DNA of 64,000 bases from CAVXGU01 sp963761615 (GCA_963761615.1 CAVXGU010000004.1:759512-823511); one strand, 5' to 3'. Positions 33,785-43,414 are shown, numbered from the stretch's first letter. The notes: generated from the letters alone by a model not told the origin. Translations and numbers: made by a program.

Positions 33785-34051
33785 GGTGGGACGAGCATGC
33801 CACGACTGGCCGGAGGAGCGCAGCGCGTCACTGCACGGTTCTGCACGGATTGGGTTTCGCGCTACCATGTGATCAGGCGCCGATTCGAAGGAACGGCGAC
33901 CGGCGGCACGTCCATCGACATCCTGGAGGACCTGATCCATGCGACAGGTACCCGAGCTCGCGTTCCCTCGTCGTCCCTTCTCGCCCGGCCGGGTGCGCCC
34001 GGCCTCCCGGCCACGTCACCCGTGCGGCACACGCCGCGTCGCGAGGTCCGC
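33785..34051. other. Divergent intergenic region
   Basis: This is 267 bases between the DinB-like start and panB. It carries the promoters of both directions by position, but I could not identify convincing -35/-10 boxes. No gene is seen. Confidence 0.3.
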
Positions 34052-34843
34052 ATGAACGCCGTGCAGGACTTCGCCCGGTTCAAGGACGACGGCCGCAAGA
34101 TCTCGATGGTCACGGCGTACGACGCGTGGTCGGCCCGGCTGATCGCCCGCTCACGCGTGGACGCCGTTCTCGTCGGCGACTCGGCCGCGATGGTGATGCA
34201 CGGGCAGAAGACCACCCTCGCGGCGACGGTGGAGCTGATGGCGATGCACACGCGCGCCGTGGCCAGCGCCGTGGCGGGCCGGTTCCTCGTCGCGGACCTG
34301 CCGTTCCTCTCGTACCGCAAGGGCGTGGCGCCGGCGATCGAGGCCGTGGGAGCGCTCGTCACGAGCGGCGCGCAGGCCATCAAGCTGGAAGGCGTGGACG
34401 GCCACGAGGACGTCATCGCGCGCATCGTCGGCTCGGGCGTCCCCGTGATGGGGCACGTGGGCCTGACGCCTCAGGCGATCAACCAGCTCGGCGGCTACCG
34501 CGTCCAGGGACGCGGCGAGGAGGCCGCCGCCGACCTGCGCCGGCAGGCCCGCGCCCTGGAGGATCTCGGCTGCTTCGCCGTCGTGCTGGAGTGCGTCCCG
34601 GCGAACCTCGCCGCGTGCATCACGAGAGCGCTGCACGTCCCGACGATCGGCATCGGCGCCGGGGCCGGCACGGACGGGCAGATTCTGGTCCTGCAGGATC
34701 TCTGGGGCGTGGACGCGAGCCACGTCCCGCGGTTCGTCCGCCGGTACCTGGACGGCGAGCACGTGCTCACGGAGGCGCTGGATCGGTACGACGATGACGT
34801 CAAGGGCGCGCGATTCCCGGCGCTCGAAGAGAGCTACTCGTGA
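34052..34843 (+). CDS. panB: 3-methyl-2-oxobutanoate hydroxymethyltransferase
   Basis: This is a 263-residue enzyme of normal length for PanB. ISMVTAYDAWSARLI, VDAVLVGDSAAMVMHGQKTTLAAT (Mg2+ Asp), DLPFLSYR, AQAIKLEG, VPVMGHVGLTPQAINQLGGYRVQGR and PTIGIGAGAGTDGQILVLQDLWG are all PanB landmarks. It makes ketopantoate from 2-oxoisovalerate and methylene-tetrahydrofolate, the first step toward pantothenate. The stop codon overlaps panC by 4 bases. Confidence 0.95.
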   Translation: MNAVQDFARFKDDGRKISMVTAYDAWSARLIARSRVDAVLVGDSAAMVMHGQKTTLAATVELMAMHTRAVASAVAGRFLVADLPFLSYRKGVAPAIEAVGALVTSGAQAIKLEGVDGHEDVIARIVGSGVPVMGHVGLTPQAINQLGGYRVQGRGEEAAADLRRQARALEDLGCFAVVLECVPANLAACITRALHVPTIGIGAGAGTDGQILVLQDLWGVDASHVPRFVRRYLDGEHVLTEALDRYDDDVKGARFPALEESYS

Positions 34844-35616
34844 CCCGCGTGCTCGAATCGCCCCTCGCCTGGCGCGACGAGAGACGGGCCCAGATGCGCC
34901 GCGGCCTGACGCTGGGCTTCGTGCCGACGATGGGCGCCCTGCACGACGGACACCGCTCGCTGGTGCGGTGGAGCACGTCCGAGAACGACCTCACGCTGGT
35001 GAGCATCTTCGTCAACCCGACGCAGTTCGACGACCCCCGGGATCTGGCCAGGTATCCCCGCACCCTCGACGCCGATCTGGCCCTGCTCGAAGAGGAGAAG
35101 GTCGACTTCCTGTTCCTCCCCGCGGCCGGCGCCCTCTATCCCGACGGGTACCGCTACCGCGTGTCCGAAGTCGAGCAATCGAGGGTGCTCGAGGGCGCGC
35201 ACCGGCCGGGGCACTTCGACGGCGTGCTCACCGTCGTCCTCAAGCTGCTCCAGATCGCCTCGGCGGAGCGCGCGTACTTCGGCGAGAAGGACTGGCAGCA
35301 GCTCCAGCTGGTCCAGGGCCTGGTCGAGGCGTTCTTCCTGCCCACCGTCATCGTCGCGTGCCCGACGGTCCGCGAGCCGGACGGCCTGGCGGTGAGCTCC
35401 AGGAACCGGCGGCTGTCGGCCGACGATCGCGCGCGCGCGCCGCTCCTCCACCGGACGCTGTCGTCGGCCCCATCGGCGGGGGCGGCGGCGGGCTCGCTGG
35501 GGGACGCTGGCTTCGCCGTCGACTACGTGGAGGACCGGGACGGCCGGCGACTCGCGGCGGTCAGGCTCGGAGCCGTCCGGCTCATCGACAACGTGGCGGT
35601 GAGGGATTGCGCATGA
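34840..35616 (+). CDS. panC: Pantothenate synthetase
   Basis: This is a 258-residue enzyme with GFVPTMGALHDGH (HIGH-like ATP motif), SIFVNPTQF, GAHRPGHFDGVLTVVLKLLQI, AYFGEKDWQQLQ and GLAVSSRNRRLS (KMSKS-like loop). It condenses pantoate and beta-alanine at the cost of ATP. The C-terminal domain is shorter than usual (about 20-25 residues less than E. coli PanC). The start is a GTG overlapping panB. No panD is in the operon, so beta-alanine must come from elsewhere. Confidence 0.92.
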   Translation: MTRVLESPLAWRDERRAQMRRGLTLGFVPTMGALHDGHRSLVRWSTSENDLTLVSIFVNPTQFDDPRDLARYPRTLDADLALLEEEKVDFLFLPAAGALYPDGYRYRVSEVEQSRVLEGAHRPGHFDGVLTVVLKLLQIASAERAYFGEKDWQQLQLVQGLVEAFFLPTVIVACPTVREPDGLAVSSRNRRLSADDRARAPLLHRTLSSAPSAGAAAGSLGDAGFAVDYVEDRDGRRLAAVRLGAVRLIDNVAVRDCA

Positions 35617-36443
35617 TGCTGACGCTCGACGTGGGCAACAGCCAGATCTTCGGAGGCGTGTTCGAGGACGGCCGGTTGACCATCCGGTTCCGCAAGGAGT
35701 CGCGCCCGTCCCAGTCGTCGGACGAATTCGGCCTGTTCCTCCGGAGCGTCGTCCGGGAAAACGGCGGCGATCCCGCCGGGATCGACCGGATCGCGATGTG
35801 CTCGGTGGTGCCGGACGCGCTGTATCCGCTGCGGAGCTGCTGCCGGAAGTACTTCGGGATCGATCCGTTCGTGCTGCAGGCGGGCGCGCGGACCGGGCTC
35901 CGCATTCACTACCGCAACCCCCTCGAAGTGGGGCCCGATCGGATTGCCAATGCCATCGGAGCGGCCCATCTGTACCCGGACCGCCACTTGATCATCGTGG
36001 ATCTCGGAACGGCGACCACCGTGGACGTCGTGCGGGGAGGGCGGGACTATCTGGGCGGGATCATCCTGCCGGGGCTTCGGATGGCCATGAAGGCGCTGGA
36101 GCAGAACACGGCCCGCCTGCCGACGGTGGAGATCGCGCCGCCCGCGGAGCTGATCGGGCGCTCGACGGTGGAGGGCATCCAGTCCGGCCTGTACTTCGGC
36201 CACCGCGCCGCGATCAGGGAGCTGGCGCGGGACATCCGGGAGCGGGCGTTTCCGAACGAGCCGGTCCTGCTCGTCGGCACCGGCGGCTTCTCCCGGCTCT
36301 TCGAAGGCGAGAAGGTCTTCGACGCGCTGGTGCCCGACCTCGTCCTGATCGGGCTCGAACGGGCGCTGGCCCTCAACGAGGGCGCGAGCCGGCGCTGGGT
36401 TCCGCCGGCCGACGCGGGCGACTGGGAACAGCGCGGGAGGTAG
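35613..36443 (+). CDS. coaX: Type III pantothenate kinase
   Basis: This is a 276-residue protein of the ASKHA fold: MLTLDVGNSQIFGGVFEDG, SVVPDAL, HYRNPLEVGPDRIANAIGA (GxDRxAN), IIVDLGTATTVDVV, GGIILPGLRMAMKAL and LVGTGGFSRLF. It phosphorylates pantothenate in CoA synthesis. The start ATG overlaps the panC stop (ATGA). The last residues (WEQRGR) are encoded by a partial copy of the 32-bp repeat that continues after the stop, so the natural C-terminus was probably replaced by repeat sequence. Confidence 0.93.
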   Translation: MMLTLDVGNSQIFGGVFEDGRLTIRFRKESRPSQSSDEFGLFLRSVVRENGGDPAGIDRIAMCSVVPDALYPLRSCCRKYFGIDPFVLQAGARTGLRIHYRNPLEVGPDRIANAIGAAHLYPDRHLIIVDLGTATTVDVVRGGRDYLGGIILPGLRMAMKALEQNTARLPTVEIAPPAELIGRSTVEGIQSGLYFGHRAAIRELARDIRERAFPNEPVLLVGTGGFSRLFEGEKVFDALVPDLVLIGLERALALNEGASRRWVPPADAGDWEQRGR

Positions 36444-36576
36444 GAACAGCGCGGGATGTAGCGTGGACCTTCAGGAAACAGCGCGGGATGTAGCGCGGAC
36501 CTTCAGGAAACAGCGCAGGTTGAGCGCGGACCCTCAGGAAAGAGCGCGGGATGTAGCGCGGACCTTCAGGTCCGCC
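36425..36576. repeat. Tandem 32-bp repeat (about four copies), starting inside coaX
   Basis: The unit GGAAACAGCGCGGGATGTAG + CGCGGACCTTCA is repeated about four times, the third copy being diverged, with a partial first copy supplying the coaX stop. The last copy runs into GGTCCGC, making a perfect hairpin (36558-36575). Confidence 0.75.
36558..36575. terminator. Hairpin between coaX and a convergent gene
   Basis: GCGGACC-TTCA-GGTCCGC is a perfect 7-bp stem with a 4-base loop at the end of the tandem repeat. It spans the stop of the convergent acetyltransferase gene, so it may end transcription from either side. There is no T-run. Confidence 0.4.
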
Positions 36577-37144
36577 GTGGCGGCAGGTCCTTGCGCAGGA
36601 CCTCGAAGACCAGGTCGTCGCGCCGCGGCAGTCCGAACCGCTCGTCTCCGTATGGAAAGGGCTTGCGGGCGCCCGTGCGCCGGTAACCCCGGCGCTCGTA
36701 CCAGGCGATGAGCTCGGGCCGCTGGGCGATGACGGTCATGTGCATCGATCGCGAGGTCCACCTGGCGATCGCCCAGTGCTCGGCCGCCTCGAGGAGCTGG
36801 CGGCCGAGACCAGCCGCCTGCATGCTCGGCCGCACCGTGAGCATGCCCAGATAGCAGTCGTCGCCGTCGCCGGTGCGCTCGAGGAGCACGCAGCCCGCGA
36901 GCGCGCCGTCGCGCTCGTGCACGAGGATGACGGCACCGGGCCTGGCGATCGTCTCGGCGAGTCCGGTGACGTCGACGCGCTGTCCGCCGAGCAGGTCGGC
37001 CTCGGTGGTCCAGCCGGCCTTGCTGCTGTCGCCGCGGTACGCGGAATTGACGAGGGCCGCCAGGGCGGGGGCATCGCCGGCTGCCGCCACGCGAACCGCC
37101 AGGCCGCCCGTCACGCGCGGCCTCCAGCCGTCATGGAGGCCCAT
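36566..37144 (-). CDS. GNAT-family N-acetyltransferase
   Basis: This is a protein of about 192 residues. The GNAT core reads AVRVAAAGDAPALAALVNSAYRG, VILVHERDGALAGCVLLER, CYLGMLTVRPSMQAAGLGRQLLEAAEHWA (Q/RxxGxG/A acetyl-CoA loop) and WYERRGYRRTGARKPFPYG. It transfers an acetyl group to an unknown amine. ATG 37144 is chosen, and longer frames run through the intergenic region before yejA. It is convergent with coaX. Confidence 0.82.
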   Translation of the reverse strand: MGLHDGWRPRVTGGLAVRVAAAGDAPALAALVNSAYRGDSSKAGWTTEADLLGGQRVDVTGLAETIARPGAVILVHERDGALAGCVLLERTGDGDDCYLGMLTVRPSMQAAGLGRQLLEAAEHWAIARWTSRSMHMTVIAQRPELIAWYERRGYRRTGARKPFPYGDERFGLPRRDDLVFEVLRKDLPPRRT

Positions 37145-37257
37145 TCTAGGGTGGCGGGCCCTGCGGTCAAGGGCCGGGGACCGGCTCCGGCGAGCAAACG
37201 GGGAATGATAGGATGCGTCCGCGGGACCATTTTTCACGTCGAAACGGGAGAGGATTG

Positions 37258-39219
37258 ATGCGTCAACTCTGCAGCTCGGCCCTCGTCGCGGCGCTCGCGG
37301 CCTCCATGACGGCCTGCGGAGGCTCCAGCCAGGCGCCGGAGGTCGAAGCGCCGCCGGCCGCGGTCGCCACCAGCCAGGCGCCTGTTTCGATGAACAAGGA
37401 CGACTACCCGGTGTTTCCGGACAAGGATGCCGGGGCGGACCCGTCGGTCCCCGCGGACCAGGGTGGGAAGGGGTTCACCGGCGAAGGCTGGCAGACGAAC
37501 ACCGACTTCGACCTCATCGGCGATCCGCACGCCGTCAAGGGCGGGACCATGACCCAGTACGCCCCCGACTTTCCCGGCACCCTCCGCATGTTCGGTCCCG
37601 AGTCCAACAGCGCGCTGAACTACACGATTCAGCCGATGGTGTACGAGTCGCTGCTCAACATCGACCCCACCACGCTGAACTTCATCCCCTCGCTCGCCAC
37701 CCACTGGCAGATCTCGGCCGACCACCTGACGTACCGCTTCCGGATCGATCCGAACGCCCGCTGGTCGGACGGCCAGCCCGTGACGGCGGACGACGTCGTG
37801 GCGACCTGGCAGCTGATGATGGACAAGGGTCTCGAGGATCCGAGCGAGCAGCTCGTGTTCGGAAAGTTCGAACAGCCGGTCGCCGAGAGCAAGTACATCG
37901 TGCGCGTCCACAGCAAGGTGCTGAACTGGCGCAACTTCCTGTACTTCTCGGGCATGTCCATCATGCCGGCGCACGTGCTGAAGACGGTCGACGGCGCGAC
38001 GTACCTCAAGGACTACAACTTCAAGCTGCTCCCCGGCACGGGCGCCTACACGATCACGGAGGCCGACGTCGACAAGGGCAAGTCCGTGACGATCGAGCGC
38101 CGCAAGAACGGCTACTGGGCACAGGGCTACCGCCGGAACGTCGGGCTCAACAACTTCGATCGGGTTCGCTTCACGGTCATCCGCGACTCGAACCTCGCAT
38201 TCGAGCGGTTCAAGAAGGGCGATCTGGACCTGTACTACGTGGGCATCGCGCGCCAGTGGGTCGAGGAATTGAACTTCGACAAGGTCCAGCGCGGACTGAT
38301 TCAGAAGCGGAAGATCTACAACGACGCACCGAACGGTATCGCGGGCCTCGCGTTCAACACGCGGCGCGCGCCGTGGGACGACGTGCGCGTCCGCGAGGCG
38401 TTCGCCCACCTGATGAACCGCCCGCTGATGATCCAGAAGCTCTTCTACAACGAATATCTGCCGCTCGACTCCTACTATCCGGGCAGCGTGTACCAGAACC
38501 CCAACGATCCGAAGATGGCCTACGATCCGCAGGCGGCGCTCAAGCTGCTCGCCGACGCCGGATGGAAGGACCACGACTCGGACGGCCGGCTGGTCAAGAA
38601 TGGCCAGCCGCTGACGATGGAGCTGCTGTACTACGACAAGACCCAGGAAACGTACCTGACGGTGTACCAGGACGACCTCAGGAGGGTCGGGATCACGATG
38701 AACCTGCGGCTGGTGACGCCGGAGACGCAGTTCAAGCTGATCATGGACCGCCAGTTCGACGTGACCGCCACCGGCTGGGGCGCGCTGCTCTTTCCGAACC
38801 CCGAGACGTCCTACCAGTCGAGCCTCGCCGATCAGAAGAACAACAACAACATCACCGGGTTCAAGGATCCGCACGTCGACGAGCTGCTCGCACAGTACGA
38901 CAAGGAGTTCGATCAGTCGAAGCGTGCGGCGATCATCCAGCAGATCGATCTCATCCTCGCCAACGCGCACGACTACGCCCTCCAGTGGTACGGCCCGTAC
39001 CAGCGCTTCGCCTACTGGAACCGGTTCGGCCACCCCGACAGCTACCTGACGCGGGTCGGTGACTACACGGACGTGCTGACGCTCTGGTGGGTGGACCCCC
39101 AGAAGCAGGCGGCCCTCGATCACGCGCTGCGGGACGATTCGGTGAAGCTGCCGGTCGGCCAGACCGAAGTGCGCTACTGGCAGGAGCACGCGAAGGCGGA
39201 ACCGCCGACCGGGCAGTGA
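37258..39219 (+). CDS. yejA: Peptide ABC transporter substrate-binding lipoprotein (YejA/OppA-like)
   Basis: This is a 653-residue lipoprotein with a signal peptide and lipobox MTAC (Cys20), then a low-complexity linker to about residue 60. The extracellular family-5 domain follows (SALNYTIQPMVYESLLNID, WSDGQPVTADDVVATWQLMMD, NRPLMIQKLFYNEY, DVTATGWGALLFPNPET). Gene order with two permeases and two ATPases matches Yej/Opp systems that import oligopeptides, including some peptide antibiotics. It has GAGAGG upstream and overlaps yejB by 4 bases. Confidence 0.9.
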   Translation: MRQLCSSALVAALAASMTACGGSSQAPEVEAPPAAVATSQAPVSMNKDDYPVFPDKDAGADPSVPADQGGKGFTGEGWQTNTDFDLIGDPHAVKGGTMTQYAPDFPGTLRMFGPESNSALNYTIQPMVYESLLNIDPTTLNFIPSLATHWQISADHLTYRFRIDPNARWSDGQPVTADDVVATWQLMMDKGLEDPSEQLVFGKFEQPVAESKYIVRVHSKVLNWRNFLYFSGMSIMPAHVLKTVDGATYLKDYNFKLLPGTGAYTITEADVDKGKSVTIERRKNGYWAQGYRRNVGLNNFDRVRFTVIRDSNLAFERFKKGDLDLYYVGIARQWVEELNFDKVQRGLIQKRKIYNDAPNGIAGLAFNTRRAPWDDVRVREAFAHLMNRPLMIQKLFYNEYLPLDSYYPGSVYQNPNDPKMAYDPQAALKLLADAGWKDHDSDGRLVKNGQPLTMELLYYDKTQETYLTVYQDDLRRVGITMNLRLVTPETQFKLIMDRQFDVTATGWGALLFPNPETSYQSSLADQKNNNNITGFKDPHVDELLAQYDKEFDQSKRAAIIQQIDLILANAHDYALQWYGPYQRFAYWNRFGHPDSYLTRVGDYTDVLTLWWVDPQKQAALDHALRDDSVKLPVGQTEVRYWQEHAKAEPPTGQ

Positions 39220-40229
39220 CGACCTACTTCCTCAGACGCCTCTTGCTCGTCGTCCCGACGTTCATCGGGATCACGATGGCGGTCTTCGTCGTGATGCAGA
39301 TCGTGCCGGGCGGCCCGGTCGAGCGGCGCATCATGGAGATCGAACGCTCGGCCAACGCGAGGGGCGGCGGCGGCCGGGTGGAACTGCCCGAAGATGCGAT
39401 CGAGCAGATTCGCGCGTACTACGGGTTCGACAAGCCGATTTACGTCCGCTACGGCCGGTGGCTGTGGAACGTTCTGCACCTCAACCTCGGGAACTCGTAC
39501 ATCTACCAGGATCCCGTCTGGGACGTCATCGCGGCCCGGTTTCCCGTCTCGATCTTCATCGGCGTGACCGGCTTTCTCCTGAGCTACCTGATCTGCATTC
39601 CACTCGGCGTCTTCAAGGCCATCCACCACGGCAGCCGGTTCGACTTCGTCAGCAGCTTCATCGTCTTCCTGGGCTACTCGATCCCCGGATGGGCCCTCGG
39701 GACGGCGCTGCTCGTGCTGTTCGGAGGCGGCAGCTTCTGGAACGTGTTCCCCCTCGGCGGCTTCCGCCCCGACAACTGGGACTACCTGAGCCTGGGCGCC
39801 AGGATCTACCAGCAGGTGCGGTACATGTTCCTGCCCGTGCTGTGCTACATGGTGGGCTCGTTCGCGACCCTGACCATCCTGACCAAGAACTCGCTGATGG
39901 AGAACCTGGGACAGGACTACGTCCGCACGGCGTTCGCGAAAGGCCTGCCCGAGCGGCGCGTCATCTTCGTGCACGCCCTGCGTAACTCCCTGATCCCCCT
40001 CGCGACGGGCCTGGGCCAGGTGTTCAGCCTGATTCTCGCCGGCTCGTTCCTCATCGAGCGGGTGTTCAACATCGACGGGATGGGCTACCTCGGCTACACG
40101 GCGATCCTGCAGCGCGACTACCCGGTCGCCCTGGGCATCCTGGTGATCGGCAGCGTGCTGATGCTGCTGGGCAACATCTTCTCGGACATCATCTACGCGT
40201 TCGTCGATCCCCGGATCCGCTTCAAATGA
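39216..40229 (+). CDS. yejB: Peptide ABC transporter permease (YejB-like)
   Basis: This is a 337-residue inner-membrane protein with six helices. TYFLRRLLLVVPTFIGITMAVFVVMQIVPGGPV is the usual OppB-type start, and the EAA loop reads NLGQDYVRTAFAKGLPERRVIFVHALRNSL, where the ATPases dock. The insertion around residues 40-60 (RRIMEIERSANARGGG) is typical of YejB. The start is a GTG overlapping the lipoprotein stop. Confidence 0.9.
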   Translation: MTTYFLRRLLLVVPTFIGITMAVFVVMQIVPGGPVERRIMEIERSANARGGGGRVELPEDAIEQIRAYYGFDKPIYVRYGRWLWNVLHLNLGNSYIYQDPVWDVIAARFPVSIFIGVTGFLLSYLICIPLGVFKAIHHGSRFDFVSSFIVFLGYSIPGWALGTALLVLFGGGSFWNVFPLGGFRPDNWDYLSLGARIYQQVRYMFLPVLCYMVGSFATLTILTKNSLMENLGQDYVRTAFAKGLPERRVIFVHALRNSLIPLATGLGQVFSLILAGSFLIERVFNIDGMGYLGYTAILQRDYPVALGILVIGSVLMLLGNIFSDIIYAFVDPRIRFK

Positions 40230-41427
40230 CCGAGCCCGTTCGGCAGCCCGTGCCGCCCGACGCGGCCCGCACGATCGCGCCGTCGCCGGAGCCGCCGCTC
40301 GCCGGCGGGCCCCCGGGCCCGCCCCTCGACGTGCCGTCGCACGTCCCGGAGCACGCGCCGCCCCCCGAATCCCTCTTCCGCAAGCGCGTTCGCAAGTTCC
40401 GCCGGCTGAAGCGCGGGTACTGGTCGTTTCTCCTGATCGTCGGGGCGTACCTCGTCTCGTTCCTGCTGCCGGTCCTCGCCAACCGGACCGCGCTCGTCGT
40501 CAAGCACGACGGTCGCTACTACTTTCCGATCCTTCGCTATCACTCGGCCGGGGACCTCGGCCAGAGCGGCCTCGGCGAACCGAGGTACCGCGCCCTGAAG
40601 CAGCAGTACGCCCAGGCGGGACAGGGCGACTGGGTGTTGATGCCGCCGATTCCATACGGGCCGGACGAGTCCCTGCTCGAGCTGCCCGGCGCCCCGCCGC
40701 AGGCGCCCTCGCCCAGCCATCCGTTCGGGACCGACGACCGGGCGCGCGACGTGCTGGTGCGGCTGGCCTACGGGTTCAACATCTCGCTGACCTTCGCGCT
40801 CCTGGTCGCGATCTTCGGCAACAGCATCGGCATCGCCGTGGGGGCGTGCCTGGGTACTTCAGCGGCAAGGTCGACCTGCTGGGTCAGCGTGCGATCGAGA
40901 TCTGGTCGTCGCTCCCGTTCCTCTACACGATCATCATCGTCAGCTCGATCGTGGTCCCCGTGTACCTGCCGGGACGCAGCCAGCTCGTGCAGCCGTCGTT
41001 CTGGCTCCTCGTGTTCATCCTGGCCATCTTCGACTGGATGGGGATGACCTTCTACATCCGCGGCGAGTTCTACCGCGAGAAGGCCAAGGACTACGTCGGC
41101 GCCGCGATCGTCACGGGCGTGTCCGAGGCCGGCATCATGTTCCGCCACATCCTGCCGAACGCCCTGACGCCGGTCATTTCCTTCGCCCCGTTCGAGATCG
41201 TGGCCAACATCAGCGCGCTCGTGGCCCTGGACTTCCTCGGTTTCGGCCTGCCGGCGCCGACGCCGAGCTGGGGCGAGCTGATCGGCCAGGGCATGAACAA
41301 CCTGACCAAGTGGTGGCTCGTGTTCTTTCCCCTCGGCGTGATGTTCGTGACGCTGCTGCTGGTGGTGTTCATCGGCGAGGCGGTGCGCGAGGCCTTCGAC
41401 CCGAAGGAGTACTCGCGGCTGCGATGA
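40226..41427 (+). CDS. yejE: Peptide ABC transporter permease (YejE-like), one frameshift
   Basis: The first frame reads from the ATG through a Pro-rich cytoplasmic N-terminus, SFLLIVGAYLVSFLLPVLANR and FGTDDRARDVLVRLAYGFNISLTFALLVAI. It breaks between 40841 and 40857. The second frame continues YFSGKVDLLGQRAIEIW, DYVGAAIVTGVSEAGIMFRHILPNAL (EAA loop) and FGLPAPTPSWGEL. Adding one G in GGGTAC restores 400 residues, the length of YejE. It is the second permease of the importer and overlaps both neighbours by 4 bases. Error and real mutation cannot be separated from the sequence. Confidence 0.88.
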
Positions 41428-42398
41428 CGCCCCTGCTGCAGATCCGCGGACTGCGGACACACTTCCACACCGAGGCCGGCACGGCGAAGGCCGTGGACGG
41501 CGTCGATCTCGACATCATGCCGGGCGAGGTCCTCGGGCTCGTGGGCGAGTCGGGGTCGGGGAAGAGCGTCACCGCGCTCAGCGTCCTCCGCCTCATTCCC
41601 GATCCGCCGGGGCGGATCGTCGCCGGCGAAATTCACTTCAAGGGGCGCGACCTGCTGCGCCTGTCCTGGGAGGAGGTGCGCGCGGTCCGCGGCCGCGAGA
41701 TCAGCATGATCTTCCAGGAGCCGATGACGTCGCTGAACCCGGTCTTCACGGTCGGGATGCAGGTCATGGAGATGCTGTTCGCCCACGAGCACCTCGCGAA
41801 GGCCGAAGCCCACCGGCGCGCCGTCGAGATGCTGACGCTCGTCGGCATTCCCGACGCGGCGACGCGCATGACGCAGTACCCGCACGAGCTCTCGGGCGGC
41901 ATGCGCCAGCGCGTCATGATCGCGATCGCCCTGATCCTGAGTCCCGCGCTGCTCATCGCCGACGAGCCGACGACGGCGCTGGATGTGACCATCCAGGCGC
42001 AGATCCTCGACCTGATGCTCGACATGAAGGCGCGCGCCGAGGCGTCGGCCATCCTCCTCATCACACACAACCTCGCCGTGGTCGCCGAGACCTGCGACCG
42101 CGTCGCGGTGATGTACGGCGGAAAGCTGCAGGAGGTGGCGCCGGTCCGCGAGTTGTTCGAGCGCCCGCTCCATCCCTACACCCGCGGCCTGCTGGCGTCG
42201 CTGCCGCGGGTCGACGGCCCCAGGGCCGATCGGCTGACGACCGTGCCGGGGGCCGTGCCGGACATCCTGGAGATGCCGAAGGGCTGCAAGTTCGTGACCC
42301 GCTGCAGCGAGCGCTTCGAGCCCTGCGCCGATATCGAGCCGGCGCTCCGCGAAGTCGAACCGGGCCACTGGGTCCGATGCCACCTGTACGGATCCTGA
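41424..42398 (+). CDS. Peptide ABC transporter ATPase (OppD/DppD-like)
   Basis: This is a 324-residue ABC ATPase: Walker A GESGSGKS, IFQEPMTSLNPVFTVG (Q-loop), HELSGGMRQRVMIA (signature), LLIADEPTTALDVTIQAQIL (Walker B, D-loop), THNLAVVAETCDR (H-loop). The C-terminal oligopeptide/dipeptide domain has the Cys pattern C-K-F-V-T-R-C...C, which in this family may hold an Fe-S cluster. In E. coli one fused protein (YejF) carries both ATPases, and here they are separate genes. Confidence 0.92.
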   Translation: MTPLLQIRGLRTHFHTEAGTAKAVDGVDLDIMPGEVLGLVGESGSGKSVTALSVLRLIPDPPGRIVAGEIHFKGRDLLRLSWEEVRAVRGREISMIFQEPMTSLNPVFTVGMQVMEMLFAHEHLAKAEAHRRAVEMLTLVGIPDAATRMTQYPHELSGGMRQRVMIAIALILSPALLIADEPTTALDVTIQAQILDLMLDMKARAEASAILLITHNLAVVAETCDRVAVMYGGKLQEVAPVRELFERPLHPYTRGLLASLPRVDGPRADRLTTVPGAVPDILEMPKGCKFVTRCSERFEPCADIEPALREVEPGHWVRCHLYGS

Positions 42399-43411
42399 TG
42401 GCCGACGCGCCCACCCCGATCCTCGACGTTCAGGACCTGCAGGTCCGCTTCCCGGTGTTCGGCGGGATCGTGCCGCGGAAACAGGCCGAAGTGCGCGCCG
42501 TGGACGGGGTGTCGCTGACGGTCGGGAGCGGCGAGACGGTCGGGCTGGTCGGCGAGTCGGGCTGCGGCAAGACCACCGTCGGCCGCGCCATCGTCAACAT
42601 CCTGCGCGCGATGAACTACCGCGTCGAGGTGGACGGGCGCGTGCTCTATCGCCACGCGGACGGCGTGGTCGATCTGGCCCGACTCAGCCGGCGGCAGATG
42701 GCCCGATACCGGGCCGATCTCCAGATGGTGTTCCAGGATCCGTACTCGTCGCTCAATCCGCGGATGACCGTGGGGCAGATCGTCGAGGAGCCGCTGCGCA
42801 TCCACACGCGCGAGTCGGCCGCCGAACGGCGCGACCGGGTCCGGTGGCTGCTCGAAAAGGTGAGGCTCTCGCCCGAGCACGCCGCGCGCTACCCGCACGA
42901 GTTCTCCGGCGGACAGCGGCAGCGGATTGGAATCGCGCGGGCGCTCGCCACGAACCCGAAGGTGGTGATCGCCGACGAGCCGGTGAGCGCCCTGGACGTG
43001 TCGATTCAGGCGCAGGTGATCAACCTGCTGCAGGACCTCCAGCAGGAGTTCGGCCTGTCGTACCTCTTCATCTCGCACGACCTGTCGGTCGTCCGCCACA
43101 TCTCGAACCGGATCTTCGTGATGTACCTCGGGCAGATCGTGGAGTTCGGCCCGGCCGAGATGATCTACCGCCGGCCGCTCCACCCGTACTCGCGGATGCT
43201 CCTCGCGGCGGTGCCGCGGCCGGACCCGTCCCGCCGGCACGCGCACCGCGTGCGGCTCACCGGCGACCTGCCGTCGCCGCTCAACAAGCCATCCGGCTGC
43301 CCGTTCCGGACGCGCTGCCCGATCGCCCGCCCGGAATGCGCCGACGCCGTCCCACCGCTCGAGCTCCGCGACGGGCGCTGGGTCGCCTGTCCCTATTCGG
43401 AGGTGGAGTGA
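42398..43411 (+). CDS. Peptide ABC transporter ATPase (OppF/DppF-like)
   Basis: This is a 337-residue ATPase with GESGCGKTTVGRAIV, VFQDPYSSLNPRMTVG, HEFSGGQRQRIGIARAL, KVVIADEPVSALDVSIQAQVINLL, SHDLSVVRHIS and the C-terminal NKPSGCPFRTRCPIARPEC domain. It forms the second ATPase of the importer. The ATG overlaps the upstream stop (TGATG). It is the last gene of the five-gene operon. Confidence 0.92.
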   Translation: MADAPTPILDVQDLQVRFPVFGGIVPRKQAEVRAVDGVSLTVGSGETVGLVGESGCGKTTVGRAIVNILRAMNYRVEVDGRVLYRHADGVVDLARLSRRQMARYRADLQMVFQDPYSSLNPRMTVGQIVEEPLRIHTRESAAERRDRVRWLLEKVRLSPEHAARYPHEFSGGQRQRIGIARALATNPKVVIADEPVSALDVSIQAQVINLLQDLQQEFGLSYLFISHDLSVVRHISNRIFVMYLGQIVEFGPAEMIYRRPLHPYSRMLLAAVPRPDPSRRHAHRVRLTGDLPSPLNKPSGCPFRTRCPIARPECADAVPPLELRDGRWVACPYSEVE

Positions 43412-43414
43412 GGA

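Noticed and set aside
37234..39189. A minus-strand ORF of about 650 codons opposite yejA
   Set aside because: The plus strand encodes a complete lipoprotein with lipobox. The minus reading is Val/Arg-rich shadow sequence.
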